NCBI RefSeq assembly: GCF_900111245.1
Contig: NZ_FOGO01000021.1
Coordinates: 1-64,000 of the forward strand
Direction of reading: 5' to 3'
Source: Streptomyces qinglanensis
GTDB lineage: Bacteria > Actinomycetota > Actinomycetes > Streptomycetales > Streptomycetaceae
Length of the DNA: 64,000 nucleotides
Shown here piece after piece: positions 8,404 to 16,280 of the stretch. The notes below the pieces were generated by a model, which had not been told where the DNA came from, did no database searches, and saw nothing but the letters and a program-made list of their open reading frames with translations. A program made the position numbers and the translations under genes. Position 1 is the stretch's first letter, and every line of letters begins with the position of its first letter.

Positions 8404-9201
8404 ATGTCCGAGTCCGCCCGCGGTGGCCGCCGCAGGACCACTGGCCGTACGCCGTCGCAGCGCGGCGGCGCGCGGCACGAGCGGATCGCCGACGAGCTGC
8501 GCCGCGCCATCGCCGACGGGCACTACCCGGTCGGCGCGACCCTCCCCTCGGAGGCGGAACTCGCCACCGCGCACGGCGCCTCCCGCGGCACCGTCCGGCA
8601 AGCCGTCTCCGCGCTGCTCGCCGAGGGCCTGATCGGCTCCCGGCAGGGCGCCCGCCGCGTGGTGCTGTCCACCACGCCCAGCCAGACCTTCACCGAACTG
8701 CGCAGCTTCGCCCAGTGGGCACGCGCCGGAGGCCGGACCGCGGGCGGACTGGTGGTGGCCTCGGACTGGGACACCGCACGCCCCGAGGAGGCCGGACTGC
8801 TCCAGGTGCCGCACGGCGCTCCGGTGCTGCGCGTGCTCCGGGTGCGCACCCTGGACGGGGAGCCCGTGCTGCTGGAGCGCACCGTCTACGCGGAGTGGAT
8901 CGGCACCGCCGTCGACGGGCTGCCGGCCGACTGCGAGTCGGTGACCCAGCGGCTCCACGACGACAGCGGGCTCGTCTTCGCACACGGCGAGCACCACATC
9001 GACGCGGTGGCCGCCGGGACCGCCGACGCGGAGCACCTGGGCGTACGCCGCGGCAGCCCGCTGCTGCGGGTGCGCCGCACCACCACGACGGCCGACGGCC
9101 GCCCCGTGGAGACCTCCGACGACCGCTACCGCCCCGGCTCGGTCGTCTTCACCGTCCGCAACTCCACGCAGACCAATCCGCTGGCGCGCACCCGCGCGTG
9201 A
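8404..9201 (+). CDS. GntR family regulator, HutC/UTRA type
   Basis: A 265-residue cytoplasmic regulator. Residues about 45-110 are a winged helix (HERIADELRRAIADGHYPVG, LPSEAELATAHGASRGTVRQ, LLAEGLIGSRQGARRVV), and 110-255 are a UTRA ligand-binding domain (VLRVLRVRTLDGEPVLLERTVY ... YRPGSVVFTV). The ATG at 8404 follows a GAGGGAG site; the frame is open to 8323 but that stretch contains the palindrome and is unlikely to be coding. It probably represses the divergent ABC operon in response to the imported solute or a catabolite of it. Confidence 0.92.
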   Translation: MSESARGGRRRTTGRTPSQRGGARHERIADELRRAIADGHYPVGATLPSEAELATAHGASRGTVRQAVSALLAEGLIGSRQGARRVVLSTTPSQTFTELRSFAQWARAGGRTAGGLVVASDWDTARPEEAGLLQVPHGAPVLRVLRVRTLDGEPVLLERTVYAEWIGTAVDGLPADCESVTQRLHDDSGLVFAHGEHHIDAVAAGTADAEHLGVRRGSPLLRVRRTTTTADGRPVETSDDRYRPGSVVFTVRNSTQTNPLARTRA

Positions 9202-9267
9202 GCCGACCCGCCGACGCGCGACCCGCGTGTCGGCAGCCTCCACCCACCGACGAAGTGCGAGCCCGCA

Positions 9268-10005
9268 TTGCCCACTCCCCCGCCCTCCCCCGGCCTGCCG
9301 CCGGGAGGCGCCACCGCGCCCGCCTCCCCCCGCGTCCGGCCGGGAACCGGCCGGACGCCCGCCGCCCTGCTCTGCGACATGGACGGCACCCTCGTCGACA
9401 CCGAGCGCGACTGGCTTGCGACCCTCGCCGAGCTGCTGGCCGAGCACGGCGCCGACGCCGGTGCGGCCGCCCTCGCCCCCTTCGCGGGCCTGCCGCTGGA
9501 CGGCGCGGCCGCGCTCGTGGCCCAGCGCACCGGACTGGCCGCCGCGTCCGCGCAGGACCGGCTGGACGCCGCGTTCACGGCGCGGGTGCGCGCCGGGGTG
9601 ACGGTGCAGCCGGGCGCGCTGGCGCTGCTGGACAGCGCCCGGGGCATGGGCGTCCCGGTGGCGCTCGTCACGGCGTCCGAGCGGCCCGTCGCCGACCTGG
9701 TGCTGACCACTCTGGGGCCGCACCGCTTCACCTGCTCGGTCGCACACGGGGAGACCCCGCGCGGCAAGCCGCACCCGGACCCCTATCTGGCCGCCGCCCG
9801 CCTCCTGGGGGTCCCCGCGACCGCGTGCCTGGCCCTGGAGGACACCCCCACCGGCGCCGCCTCCGCCCGCGCCGCAGGCTGCCGGGTGATCGCCGTCCCG
9901 ACTGTGGACGGCATCGAGGAGGCCCCCGGCACCCTGCTGCTGCCCTCCCTCCAGGAAGTCGACCTGGGAGCGCTGCCACTCGCGTTCGGGGAGGACGACG
10001 GCTGA
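9268..10005 (+). CDS. HAD superfamily hydrolase (beta-phosphoglucomutase-like)
   Basis: A HAD-IA phosphatase or mutase-like enzyme. Motif I is LLCDMDGTLVDT (nucleophile and acid Asp), a helical cap follows, motif II is the VTASE region, motif III includes the Lys of RGKPHPDPY, and motif IV is LALEDTPTGAASARAAG. The TTG at 9268 is used as start but is weak; the first 30 residues are Pro-rich and a start closer to motif I is possible. It lies 66 bp after the GntR gene and may share its transcript, suggesting a role with the ABC importer, for example removing phosphate from an imported compound. It lacks the characteristic look of phosphonatase PhnX motif I. Confidence 0.85.
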   Translation: MPTPPPSPGLPPGGATAPASPRVRPGTGRTPAALLCDMDGTLVDTERDWLATLAELLAEHGADAGAAALAPFAGLPLDGAAALVAQRTGLAAASAQDRLDAAFTARVRAGVTVQPGALALLDSARGMGVPVALVTASERPVADLVLTTLGPHRFTCSVAHGETPRGKPHPDPYLAAARLLGVPATACLALEDTPTGAASARAAGCRVIAVPTVDGIEEAPGTLLLPSLQEVDLGALPLAFGEDDG

Positions 10006-10094
10006 CTCCGGTCCGGTCCGGGCGCCGCAGCCGCGCGGCACCCGGACCCGCCGGGTGCGTCCCGAGGACGGGGGCCGGGCGCGGCTGCCGGCCC

Positions 10095-10142
10095 TCCCCG
10101 GACCGGGGGTCCCGGCTCCTCCCCGGACCGGGGGTCCCGGCT
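10095..10142. repeat. Two copies of a 25-bp unit
   Basis: A 23-bp sequence (10095-10117) recurs exactly at 10120-10142, a 25-bp period. Each copy contains its own small inverted repeat (CCCCGGACCGGGG). It sits in the 290-bp gap between the convergent HAD gene and hupA. No gene is seen in the gap. Confidence 0.85.
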
Positions 10143-10295
10143 GGGGACGGAGGGGGTTTCCGGTCCCCCGACGGGGCGCCCAGCACCCGGTTTCAGTGCA
10201 CGGCTCGGCTGCAGGTCCGGAGAGCGGGGCCCGGCTCGGGGCGGTCTCGCGAGAGCACCCGGGGCGGTACCGCGCCCCGGCCGCGGACACACGAA

Positions 10296-10323
10296 GGGCG
10301 GCCCCCCGAGTGGGGGGCCGCCC
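10296..10323. terminator. Bidirectional terminator between HAD gene and hupA
   Basis: A perfect 12-bp GC stem (10296-10307 with 10312-10323) closes a GAGT tetraloop. It lies 21 bp past the hupA stop on the minus strand and also serves the plus-strand HAD gene that converges on it. Confidence 0.85.
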
Positions 10324-10344
10324 TCTGCTTCAGTGCCTCAGGGC

Positions 10345-10626
10345 TTACTTGCCCTTCGCCGCTTCCTTGAGCTTGGAGCCCGCCGAAACCTTGACGCTGT
10401 ACCCGGCCGGGATCTGGATCGGGTCACCGGTCTGCGGGTTGCGCGCGGTGCGCGCCGCCCGGTGGGTGCGCTCGAAGGTGAGGAAGCCGGGGATGGTGAC
10501 CTTCTCGTCGCCCTTGGCGACGACCTCGCCGACGGTCTCGGCGAACGCCGACAGGATCGCGTCGGCGTCCTTACGGGTCACCTCGGCACGCTCGGACAGA
10601 GCGGCCACCAGCTCACTGCGGTTCAT
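10345..10626 (-). CDS. hupA: HU family DNA-binding protein HupA
   Basis: A 93-residue histone-like protein that bends and compacts DNA. It starts MNRSELVAALSERAEVTRKD and carries the family signature VTIPGFLTFERTHRAARTARNPQTG in the DNA-embracing arm. It is of the short HupA type, lacking the Lys/Ala-rich tail of HupS. The ATG at 10626 follows a GGGAG site 9 nt upstream. A strong terminator follows at 10296-10323. The neighbourhood (murA before, malic enzyme after) matches the HupA locus of other streptomycetes. Confidence 0.95.
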   Translation of the reverse strand: MNRSELVAALSERAEVTRKDADAILSAFAETVGEVVAKGDEKVTIPGFLTFERTHRAARTARNPQTGDPIQIPAGYSVKVSAGSKLKEAAKGK

Positions 10627-10739
10627 AATTCGTACTCCCGTGTTCTTCTTGCCGATGAGGCGTGAGATCGAAGCCGATGCTGCCAGGGCCCTCCGACAGT
10701 CCCCGGACCCGGGTCCGCCTTCGGGCCCGCGCGCCCCGT

Positions 10740-10794
10740 GGGGGTATCCCCCTGGACAAGGTCCGTTTCGGGGTCTCCCCCTCGGACGAAGTCC
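10740..10794 (-). repeat. Twin double-hairpin element upstream of hupA
   Basis: Two imperfect copies of the same two-hairpin unit lie side by side: GGGG-N3-CCCC followed by GGAC-N3-GTCC (10740-10764 and 10770-10794 on the plus strand). In the 643-bp gap between malic enzyme and hupA no gene is credible. The element is 114-168 bp upstream of the hupA start and on its transcribed strand, so it could be a structured leader, a processing site, or part of a small transposon-like repeat. The rest of the gap shows only GC-rich non-coding sequence. Confidence 0.6.
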
Positions 10795-11234
10795 TTGGGA
10801 ATGCATCCTGCCCCTACCTGCGGCGGGAAAGCCAATCCGGCGTCATCCGGCGCCCTCGCGCGTGCTGACGTGTCTTGGCCTCTGGCTGCCCGCAACACTA
10901 AGGGGCCCGCCCGAGTGAACCCCCGCCCGACGCGCCGGGGCCCCCGCTGCCGACACGGCGTCACGCCCCTGCGCGGCGCCCGCACGGGCCGCAGGCGGCG
11001 CCGCACGGTGTGCCCCCTCCGGCGCGGGCTCCCGGCCGACGCGGACCGCCTCGTGGCCGCGGGCCTCGCGGCCGCGAGCCGCGACGCGCCGCCGGACGGC
11101 GCTGCCCCCGCCGAGCAACCGCGGCGGGACGTGCACAGCCCCCGGTGGAGGCCGGTGGGCCAGGCGAGGCCCAGTGGGGCCGGTGGGGCCGGTGGGGTCT
11201 TGCCCAGGCCCTCAGCAGGCCCGGTGGGCCCCGG

Positions 11235-11279
11235 CAGAGCCCTCAGCCGGCCCGAGCAGAGCAGAGCCCTCAGCCGGCC
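11235..11279. repeat. 18-bp direct repeat over the malic enzyme stop
   Basis: CAGAGCCCTCAGCCGGCC occurs exactly at 11235-11252 and 11262-11279, with a degenerate third copy around 11205-11220. On the minus strand the second copy contains the TGA stop of the malic enzyme gene (11270-11272), so the gene end has been duplicated downstream. Confidence 0.85.
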
Positions 11280-12706
11280 TGGGCCCGCTCCTTGGCGGCC
11301 TTCGCCTCGCCCTCGCTCAGCGCGGCCTCGCGGACCGCGCCGGCGACGGCGCCGGAGACCTTCTCGTTGAAGACGCTGGGAATGATGTAGTTCGGGTTCA
11401 GCTCGTCCTCGCCGACCACGTCGGCCAGCGCCCGCGCGGCCGCCAGCATCATCGCGTCGTCCACGGTGCGGGACTGGGCGTCCAGCAGGCCGCGGAAGAC
11501 ACCCGGGAAGACCAGCACGTTGTTGATCTGGTTGGGGAAGTCCGACCGTCCGGTGGCCACCACGGCGGCCGACTCGCGGGCCGCTGCCGGATCGACCTCC
11601 GGGTCCGGGTTGGCGAGCGCGAACACGATGGCGCCTTCGGCCATCCTGGCGATGTCGCTGCCGTCCAGGACGTCGGGCGCGGAGACGCCGATGAAGACGT
11701 CCGCACCGACCACGACCTCCTTGAGGGTGCCGGTGTGCCCCTCGGGGTTGGTGTTGTCGGCGACCCACCGCATCGGCGAGCCCTCCTCGGCATCCGCCAG
11801 GTCCTCGCGGCCCGCATGGACGACGCCGTGGATGTCCGCGACGACGGCGTGCTTGACGCCCGCCTCCAGCAGCAGCTTCAGGATCGCCGTACCGGCGGCG
11901 CCCGCCCCGGACATCACGACGCGGACGTCCTCGATCCGCTTGCCCACCACGCGCAGCGCGTTGTAGAGCGCGGAGAGCACCACGATGGCGGTTCCGTGCT
12001 GGTCGTCGTGGAAGACGGGGATGTCGACGGCCTCCCGCAGCCGCGCCTCGATCTCGAAGCAGCGCGGCGCGGAGATGTCCTCCAGGTTGATCCCGGCGAA
12101 GCCGGGCGCCAGGGCCTTGACGACCTCCACGATCGTGTCGGTGTCCTGGGTGTCCAGGCAGATCGGCCAGGCGTCGATCCCGGCGAACCGCTTGAAGAGG
12201 GCCGCCTTGCCCTCCATCACCGGAAGCGCCGCCTGCGGGCCGATGTTGCCCAGGCCCAGCACGGCGGAGCCGTCGGTGACGACAGCGACGCTGTTGCGCT
12301 TGATCGTCAGGCGTCGCGCGTCCTCGGGGTGCTCGGCGATCTGCGTGCAGACCCGGGCCACGCCCGGGGTGTAGATCATCGACAGGTCGTCGCGGTTGCG
12401 AATGGGGTGTTTGGCGGACATCTCGATCTTGCCGCCGAGGTGCATCAGGAAGGTACGGTCCGAGACCTTGCCGATGGCGACGCCCTCGATGGTGCGCAGC
12501 TCGGCCACGATCTCGTCGGCGTGCGCGGTGGAACTGGCCGCGATCGTCACGTCGATCCGCAGCCGCTCGTGGCCCGAGGCGGTCACGTCGAGACCCGTGA
12601 CCGAGCCTCCGGAGGACTCCACGACCGTGGTGAGCTGACTGACCGCCGTCCCGCCTGCGGGGACCTCCAGGCGGACCGTCATCGAGTAGGAGACGCTTGG
12701 CGCCAT
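11270..12706 (-). CDS. NAD-dependent malic enzyme with N-terminal ACT domain
   Basis: A 478-residue oxidoreductase that decarboxylates malate to pyruvate. An N-terminal ACT-like domain (about 5-80, SYSMTVRLEVPAGG ... LDVTASGHERLRIDV) is a likely amino-acid sensor. The malic enzyme core shows YTPGVARVC, VTDGSAVLGLGNIGP, the metal-site region FHDDQHGTA, the nucleotide-binding SGAGAAG and the C-terminal PNYIIPSVFN. This architecture is the short bacterial MaeB-like type without a phosphotransacetylase domain. The ATG at 12706 begins the ACT domain. A possible operator lies at 12841-12856 in the divergent region shared with the cold-shock gene. Confidence 0.92.
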   Translation of the reverse strand: MAPSVSYSMTVRLEVPAGGTAVSQLTTVVESSGGSVTGLDVTASGHERLRIDVTIAASSTAHADEIVAELRTIEGVAIGKVSDRTFLMHLGGKIEMSAKHPIRNRDDLSMIYTPGVARVCTQIAEHPEDARRLTIKRNSVAVVTDGSAVLGLGNIGPQAALPVMEGKAALFKRFAGIDAWPICLDTQDTDTIVEVVKALAPGFAGINLEDISAPRCFEIEARLREAVDIPVFHDDQHGTAIVVLSALYNALRVVGKRIEDVRVVMSGAGAAGTAILKLLLEAGVKHAVVADIHGVVHAGREDLADAEEGSPMRWVADNTNPEGHTGTLKEVVVGADVFIGVSAPDVLDGSDIARMAEGAIVFALANPDPEVDPAAARESAAVVATGRSDFPNQINNVLVFPGVFRGLLDAQSRTVDDAMMLAAARALADVVGEDELNPNYIIPSVFNEKVSGAVAGAVREAALSEGEAKAAKERAQAG

Positions 12707-12840
12707 TGCCGACTTCCTCTGCTTTCCCTTGTCACGTTGTGCGCGTGCGCGCGGGGGCCGCATTTCTTACGGCCTGCAGCGCGCCACGTCAACAGATCGT
12801 CCCACCTACCCCCCGGTACGTGGTAACGCATCCCTTGTTT

Positions 12841-12856
12841 CGGAAATCGTATTCCA
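12841..12856. promoter_or_regulatory. Candidate operator, imperfect palindrome
   Basis: CGGAAATCGTATTCCA is a partial dyad (GGAA-N6-TTCC) in the most AT-rich stretch of the 306-bp divergent region between the malic enzyme and cold-shock genes. IclR-type regulators use sites of this general form, so it could control malic enzyme. This is a weak call made from shape alone. Confidence 0.3.
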
Positions 12857-13012
12857 CTATCCGAGAGATTGTCACCTGTGCGACCGGGTGCGGGCCCCGC
12901 GGTTCCCCGGAAGAGAACCGGAAGAGAAACGGCCCCAATTCCTCTGAAACGGACCGAAACCGACTTAGGATCGGCCCGCACACTGCCTCTGCATCACAGG
13001 AGACCCGGAAAC

Positions 13013-13219
13013 ATGGCTCAGGGCACGGTCAAGTGGTTCAACGCCGAGAAGGGCTACGGCTTCATCGCACAGGAAGGCGGCGGACCGGACGTCTTCGTGC
13101 ACTACAGCTCGATCGACAGTGAGGGGTACCGCAGCCTGGAGGACGCACAGCGCGTCGAGTTCGAGATCACCCAGGGCCGCAAGGGCCCGCAGGCCGACGG
13201 CGTCCGCGTGGTCGGCTGA
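13013..13219 (+). CDS. Cold-shock family protein
   Basis: A 68-residue single-domain RNA/ssDNA-binding protein. RNP1 (KGYGFIAQ) and RNP2 (VFVHYSSI) are intact; the domain begins AQGTVKWFNAEKGYG and ends GPQADGVRVVG, the usual length for actinobacterial Csp proteins. The ATG at 13013 follows AGGAGA (12998-13003). A long untranslated leader is possible, as is usual for this family. It is followed by a decamer repeat and a strong terminator. Confidence 0.95.
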   Translation: MAQGTVKWFNAEKGYGFIAQEGGGPDVFVHYSSIDSEGYRSLEDAQRVEFEITQGRKGPQADGVRVVG

Positions 13220-13239
13220 CCAGGCGGGTCGACCGCGCT

Positions 13240-13289
13240 GTCGTCCGCTGTCATCCGCTGTCGTCTGTTGTCCTCTGTTGTCGGCGGCT
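13240..13289. repeat. 10-bp tandem array downstream of the cold-shock gene
   Basis: Five adjacent units of consensus GTCNTCYGYT run from 13240 to 13289, the last degenerate. They are followed by further dispersed CGGACGACC-type repeats up to about 13400, all within the 3' region before the terminator at 13485. The 13220-13484 stretch shows no credible gene. Confidence 0.85.
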
Positions 13290-13484
13290 GCCGGCGACGG
13301 TCGGCCGAGGACCCCCGGACGGCCTCGGACGCCCCGCGGACAACCACTGCGGACGGCCACGGACGACCACCGCGGACGACCGCTGTCGGCCGTCGGCCCC
13401 GTTCCGGCCCCCGTGACCGACCACCACGGCCGACCACCGGGGTCGACCACCGCGGACTGCGCCGCCGAGGGCGGCGTCCACACA

Positions 13485-13525
13485 GCGAAGAGGGCTCCCG
13501 TCCGGACGACGGGAGCCCTCTTCGC
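13485..13525. terminator. Strong bidirectional terminator
   Basis: A perfect 18-bp stem (13485-13502 with 13508-13525) closes a 5-nt loop. It separates the plus-strand cold-shock gene from the convergent minus-strand HelD-like gene that ends at 13716. Confidence 0.9.
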
Positions 13526-13715
13526 TTCACGTTCAATGACACCGACCCGCCAGCTCGCCTCGCGGCAAGTGGGCGCTCTGAGCGCCTATGGTTGGGCCCG
13601 GGGGCATGGATCGGGCCGGTGCCACACCCAGGCTAACAAACGACCCGCCGCCGCGATTCCCCCCGCACGCACCGCTTCTGAAGCCGTTCCGCAGGCCGTG
13701 CCGAGCCCCGGCGGA

Positions 13716-16127
13716 TCAGTCCCGCAGCAGGTCGGGGACCCCCGCCTCGTCGGGGAGGTCGGCCTCCGCGCTGAGCACCAACAGCCGCTGCGTCGCCCTG
13801 GTGAGCGCCACATACAGCACGCGCAGTCCGGCGGGTGACTCGTCGGCGATCTCCGCGGGGGAGACGACGAGCGCAGCGTCGTACTCCAGTCCCTTGGCCT
13901 CGAGACTCCCGAGCGCGACGACCCGCTCCCCCAGTCCCGCGAGCCACTTCCACGCCTCCTCCCGCCGCCGCATCGCGACCACGACCCCGACGGTGCCCTC
14001 GACCTCCGCCAGCAGTCGTGCGGCACTCTCCCGCACCGCCGCGCCCAGGTCACCGCCGCCCCGGTCACCGCCCGGGACGCCAGCAGCGCCATCGCCCGCG
14101 ACCGCACCTGCGGCATCGCCCGCGACGCCGCCCGCGACGGCGAACTCGGGGTCGACACCGGTGGACCGCACGGCGCGCGGCGGCGCCGTCCCGGGCATGG
14201 CCAGCGCCAGCACCCGGTCGGCGAGGACGGCCAGCTCGGCGGGGTTACGGTAGTTGACGGTCAGTTCGAAGCGGCGCCGGGGCCGCTTCCCGAGCACCTC
14301 GTCCCGCGCCGCGGCCGCCTCGTCCGGGTCGGTCCAGGAGGACTGCGCCGGGTCGCCGACGATCGTCCAGGTGGCGTGCCGCCCGCGGCGGCCCACCATC
14401 CGCCACTGCATGGGAGTGAGGTCCTGCGCCTCGTCCACGATGACGTGCGCGTACTCGGTGCGCTCCGACGGCAGCCGGTCGGCGGCGCGCTCCCGGCGCC
14501 CGTTCCCGTCCCGGTCGGCCGCGGTGGTCAGCTCCTCCAGCCCGGTGAGCTGGTCCACCGGGTCCACCTCGCGCTTCTTGGGGCGGGCGGGGGCGCCCAG
14601 CAGCGTGCGCAGCTCGTCCAGCAGCGCGATGTCGTGCACCGACAGCGCTCCCTCACCCTGCGGGGTGAGGCGCGCGGCGAGGGAGCGCGCCAGCATCCGC
14701 GCCTCGGCGGGCCGCAGCACGCGCCGCGCCCAGCGGCCCAACCGCGCCTCGTCGGCCATGGCCGCGAGCACCTCGCGGGGGCCCAGCTCCGGCCACCAGG
14801 CATCGAGGAAGTCGGTGAACACGTCCTCGGACGCGATGTCCTCGTCGAAGCCCTGCCGGGCCTCGGCGGCCAGTTCGGGGTCCTCGTGCCGCCGGTGCGC
14901 CCCGGACTTCTCCCACAGCGCGTCCAGCAGCAGTTTCCGCGCACGGGGCCGCATGAGATTGACCGGCGCGGTGCCCCCGAGGACCTGCTGACGCACGGCG
15001 GCCAGTTCCGCCGCGTCCAGTTCCAGGCGTCCGCCGAAGGCGACGACCCGCAGCCGCTCCGGCACCGGCGCCCGCAGCCCCAGGTCGAGCGCCCCGCGGG
15101 CCGCCTTGCGCAGCACCTTCACCATGCGCGCCGATCCCTTGACGCGGGCGACGCGCTGCTCGTCGTACGTCGTCGCCTCCGCGCCCGCCGTCTCCTCGGC
15201 CAGCGAGCCCAGCGCCCGGATCGCGACCTGGCCCTCCTCGCCGAGCGAGGGCAGCACACCCTCCGTGTACGAGACCAGCAGCGGAGTCGGGGACACGATC
15301 AGGATGCCGCCCGCGTAGCGGCGCCTGTCCTGGTACAGCAGGTAGGCGGCGCGGTGCAGGGCCACCGCCGTCTTGCCGGTTCCCGGGCCGCCCGCCACCT
15401 CGGTGACCGACGCCGCGGGCGCCCGGATGACCTCGTCCTGCTCGGCCTGGATGGAGGAGACGATGTCCCGCATCGCGTGGCTGCGGGCCTGCCCCAGCGC
15501 GGCCATCAGCGCCCCGTCACCGATCACGGCCAGCGGAGCGCCGTCCAGCCGGGCGGTGAGCTCGGGGCGCAGCAGATCGTCCTCGACGCCGAGCACCCGC
15601 CGGCCCTTGCTGCGGATGACGCGGCGGCGCACCACCCGGCCGGGCGCCACGGGGGTGGACCGGTAGAAGGGCCCCGCCGCGGGCGCCCGCCAGTCGATGA
15701 CCAGCGGCGAGTAGTCGGCGTCCAGCACCCCGAGCCGCCCGATGTGCAGGGTCTCCGCGATGTCGGCCCGCTGCTCGCCGTCCACCGCGCGCACAGCACC
15801 GTCCGCGGGCTCCACGGAGGTGTAGGCGCCGTCCGGGCCCCGTTCCCCGGTCTTGCCCTCCAGCAGATCGATCCGCCCGAAGAGGAAGTCCTCGAATTCG
15901 CTGTTGAGCCGGTTGAGATGGACCCCCGCGCGGAACACCTGCGCATCGCGCTCGGCCAGGGCGCCGGGAGTGCCCACCTGGGCGCGCTTGGCGGCGTCGT
16001 CCATCAGGAACTCGGCCTCATGGATCTTCTCTTCCAGCCTCCGGTACACCCGGTCGAGGTGCTGTTGCTCCGCGTCGACCTCGCGGTCACGTACGGTCTC
16101 CGGCTCCGCTCTGTGCTGCGCGTTCAC
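13716..16127 (-). CDS. HelD-like UvrD-superfamily ATPase (RNA polymerase recycling factor)
   Basis: An 803-residue superfamily 1 ATPase. The N-terminal 90 residues are a charged coiled-coil-like region (LDRVYRRLEEKIHEAEF), as in HelD proteins that insert into RNA polymerase. Walker A is GGPGTGKTA (246-254), followed by helicase-like motifs, then VIVDEAQDLTPMQW (Walker B/DEXQ), a WTIVGDPAQSS motif and LYVALTRATQRLLVL near the end. Family members release stalled RNA polymerase from DNA; a relative (HelR) gives rifamycin tolerance in Streptomyces venezuelae. The GTG at 16127 lies downstream of a purine-rich AAGGAGAGCAGAAGGGGG stretch. The rifamycin-associated element reported for HelR genes was not seen upstream. 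A Gly/Ala-rich linker lies at about 650-680. Confidence 0.88.
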   Translation of the reverse strand: MNAQHRAEPETVRDREVDAEQQHLDRVYRRLEEKIHEAEFLMDDAAKRAQVGTPGALAERDAQVFRAGVHLNRLNSEFEDFLFGRIDLLEGKTGERGPDGAYTSVEPADGAVRAVDGEQRADIAETLHIGRLGVLDADYSPLVIDWRAPAAGPFYRSTPVAPGRVVRRRVIRSKGRRVLGVEDDLLRPELTARLDGAPLAVIGDGALMAALGQARSHAMRDIVSSIQAEQDEVIRAPAASVTEVAGGPGTGKTAVALHRAAYLLYQDRRRYAGGILIVSPTPLLVSYTEGVLPSLGEEGQVAIRALGSLAEETAGAEATTYDEQRVARVKGSARMVKVLRKAARGALDLGLRAPVPERLRVVAFGGRLELDAAELAAVRQQVLGGTAPVNLMRPRARKLLLDALWEKSGAHRRHEDPELAAEARQGFDEDIASEDVFTDFLDAWWPELGPREVLAAMADEARLGRWARRVLRPAEARMLARSLAARLTPQGEGALSVHDIALLDELRTLLGAPARPKKREVDPVDQLTGLEELTTAADRDGNGRRERAADRLPSERTEYAHVIVDEAQDLTPMQWRMVGRRGRHATWTIVGDPAQSSWTDPDEAAAARDEVLGKRPRRRFELTVNYRNPAELAVLADRVLALAMPGTAPPRAVRSTGVDPEFAVAGGVAGDAAGAVAGDGAAGVPGGDRGGGDLGAAVRESAARLLAEVEGTVGVVVAMRRREEAWKWLAGLGERVVALGSLEAKGLEYDAALVVSPAEIADESPAGLRVLYVALTRATQRLLVLSAEADLPDEAGVPDLLRD

Positions 16128-16280
16128 CGCGGCGGCCCCCTTCTGCTCTCCTTAGGGCAGCCGTCAACCGTACGCGATTCCACCTCGCGGAGCGCGGCGG
16201 CATGGTCGGAGCGCCCGGGTCGCCCCCACGCCACCCGGACCACCCGCTCCCGGGCCGACCGCGCCGGGGCCGCCGAGCGG

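Noticed and set aside
9268..10005. Phosphonoacetaldehyde hydrolase PhnX
   Set aside because: Motif I is CDMDGTLVDT, typical of phosphoglucomutase-like HAD proteins, not the phosphonatase form; kept as a general HAD hydrolase.
11174..12826. 550-codon plus-strand frame opposite malic enzyme
   Set aside because: Antisense shadow of a well-conserved enzyme with no domain of its own.
13102..13542. Minus-strand 146-codon frame over the cold-shock 3' region
   Set aside because: Made of translated decamer repeats and overlaps the terminator; no start signal or homology.
16128..16280. Rifamycin-associated element upstream of the HelD-like gene
   Set aside because: No long inverted repeat of the expected type was found between 16128 and 16280, so assignment as the rifamycin-induced HelR was not made.
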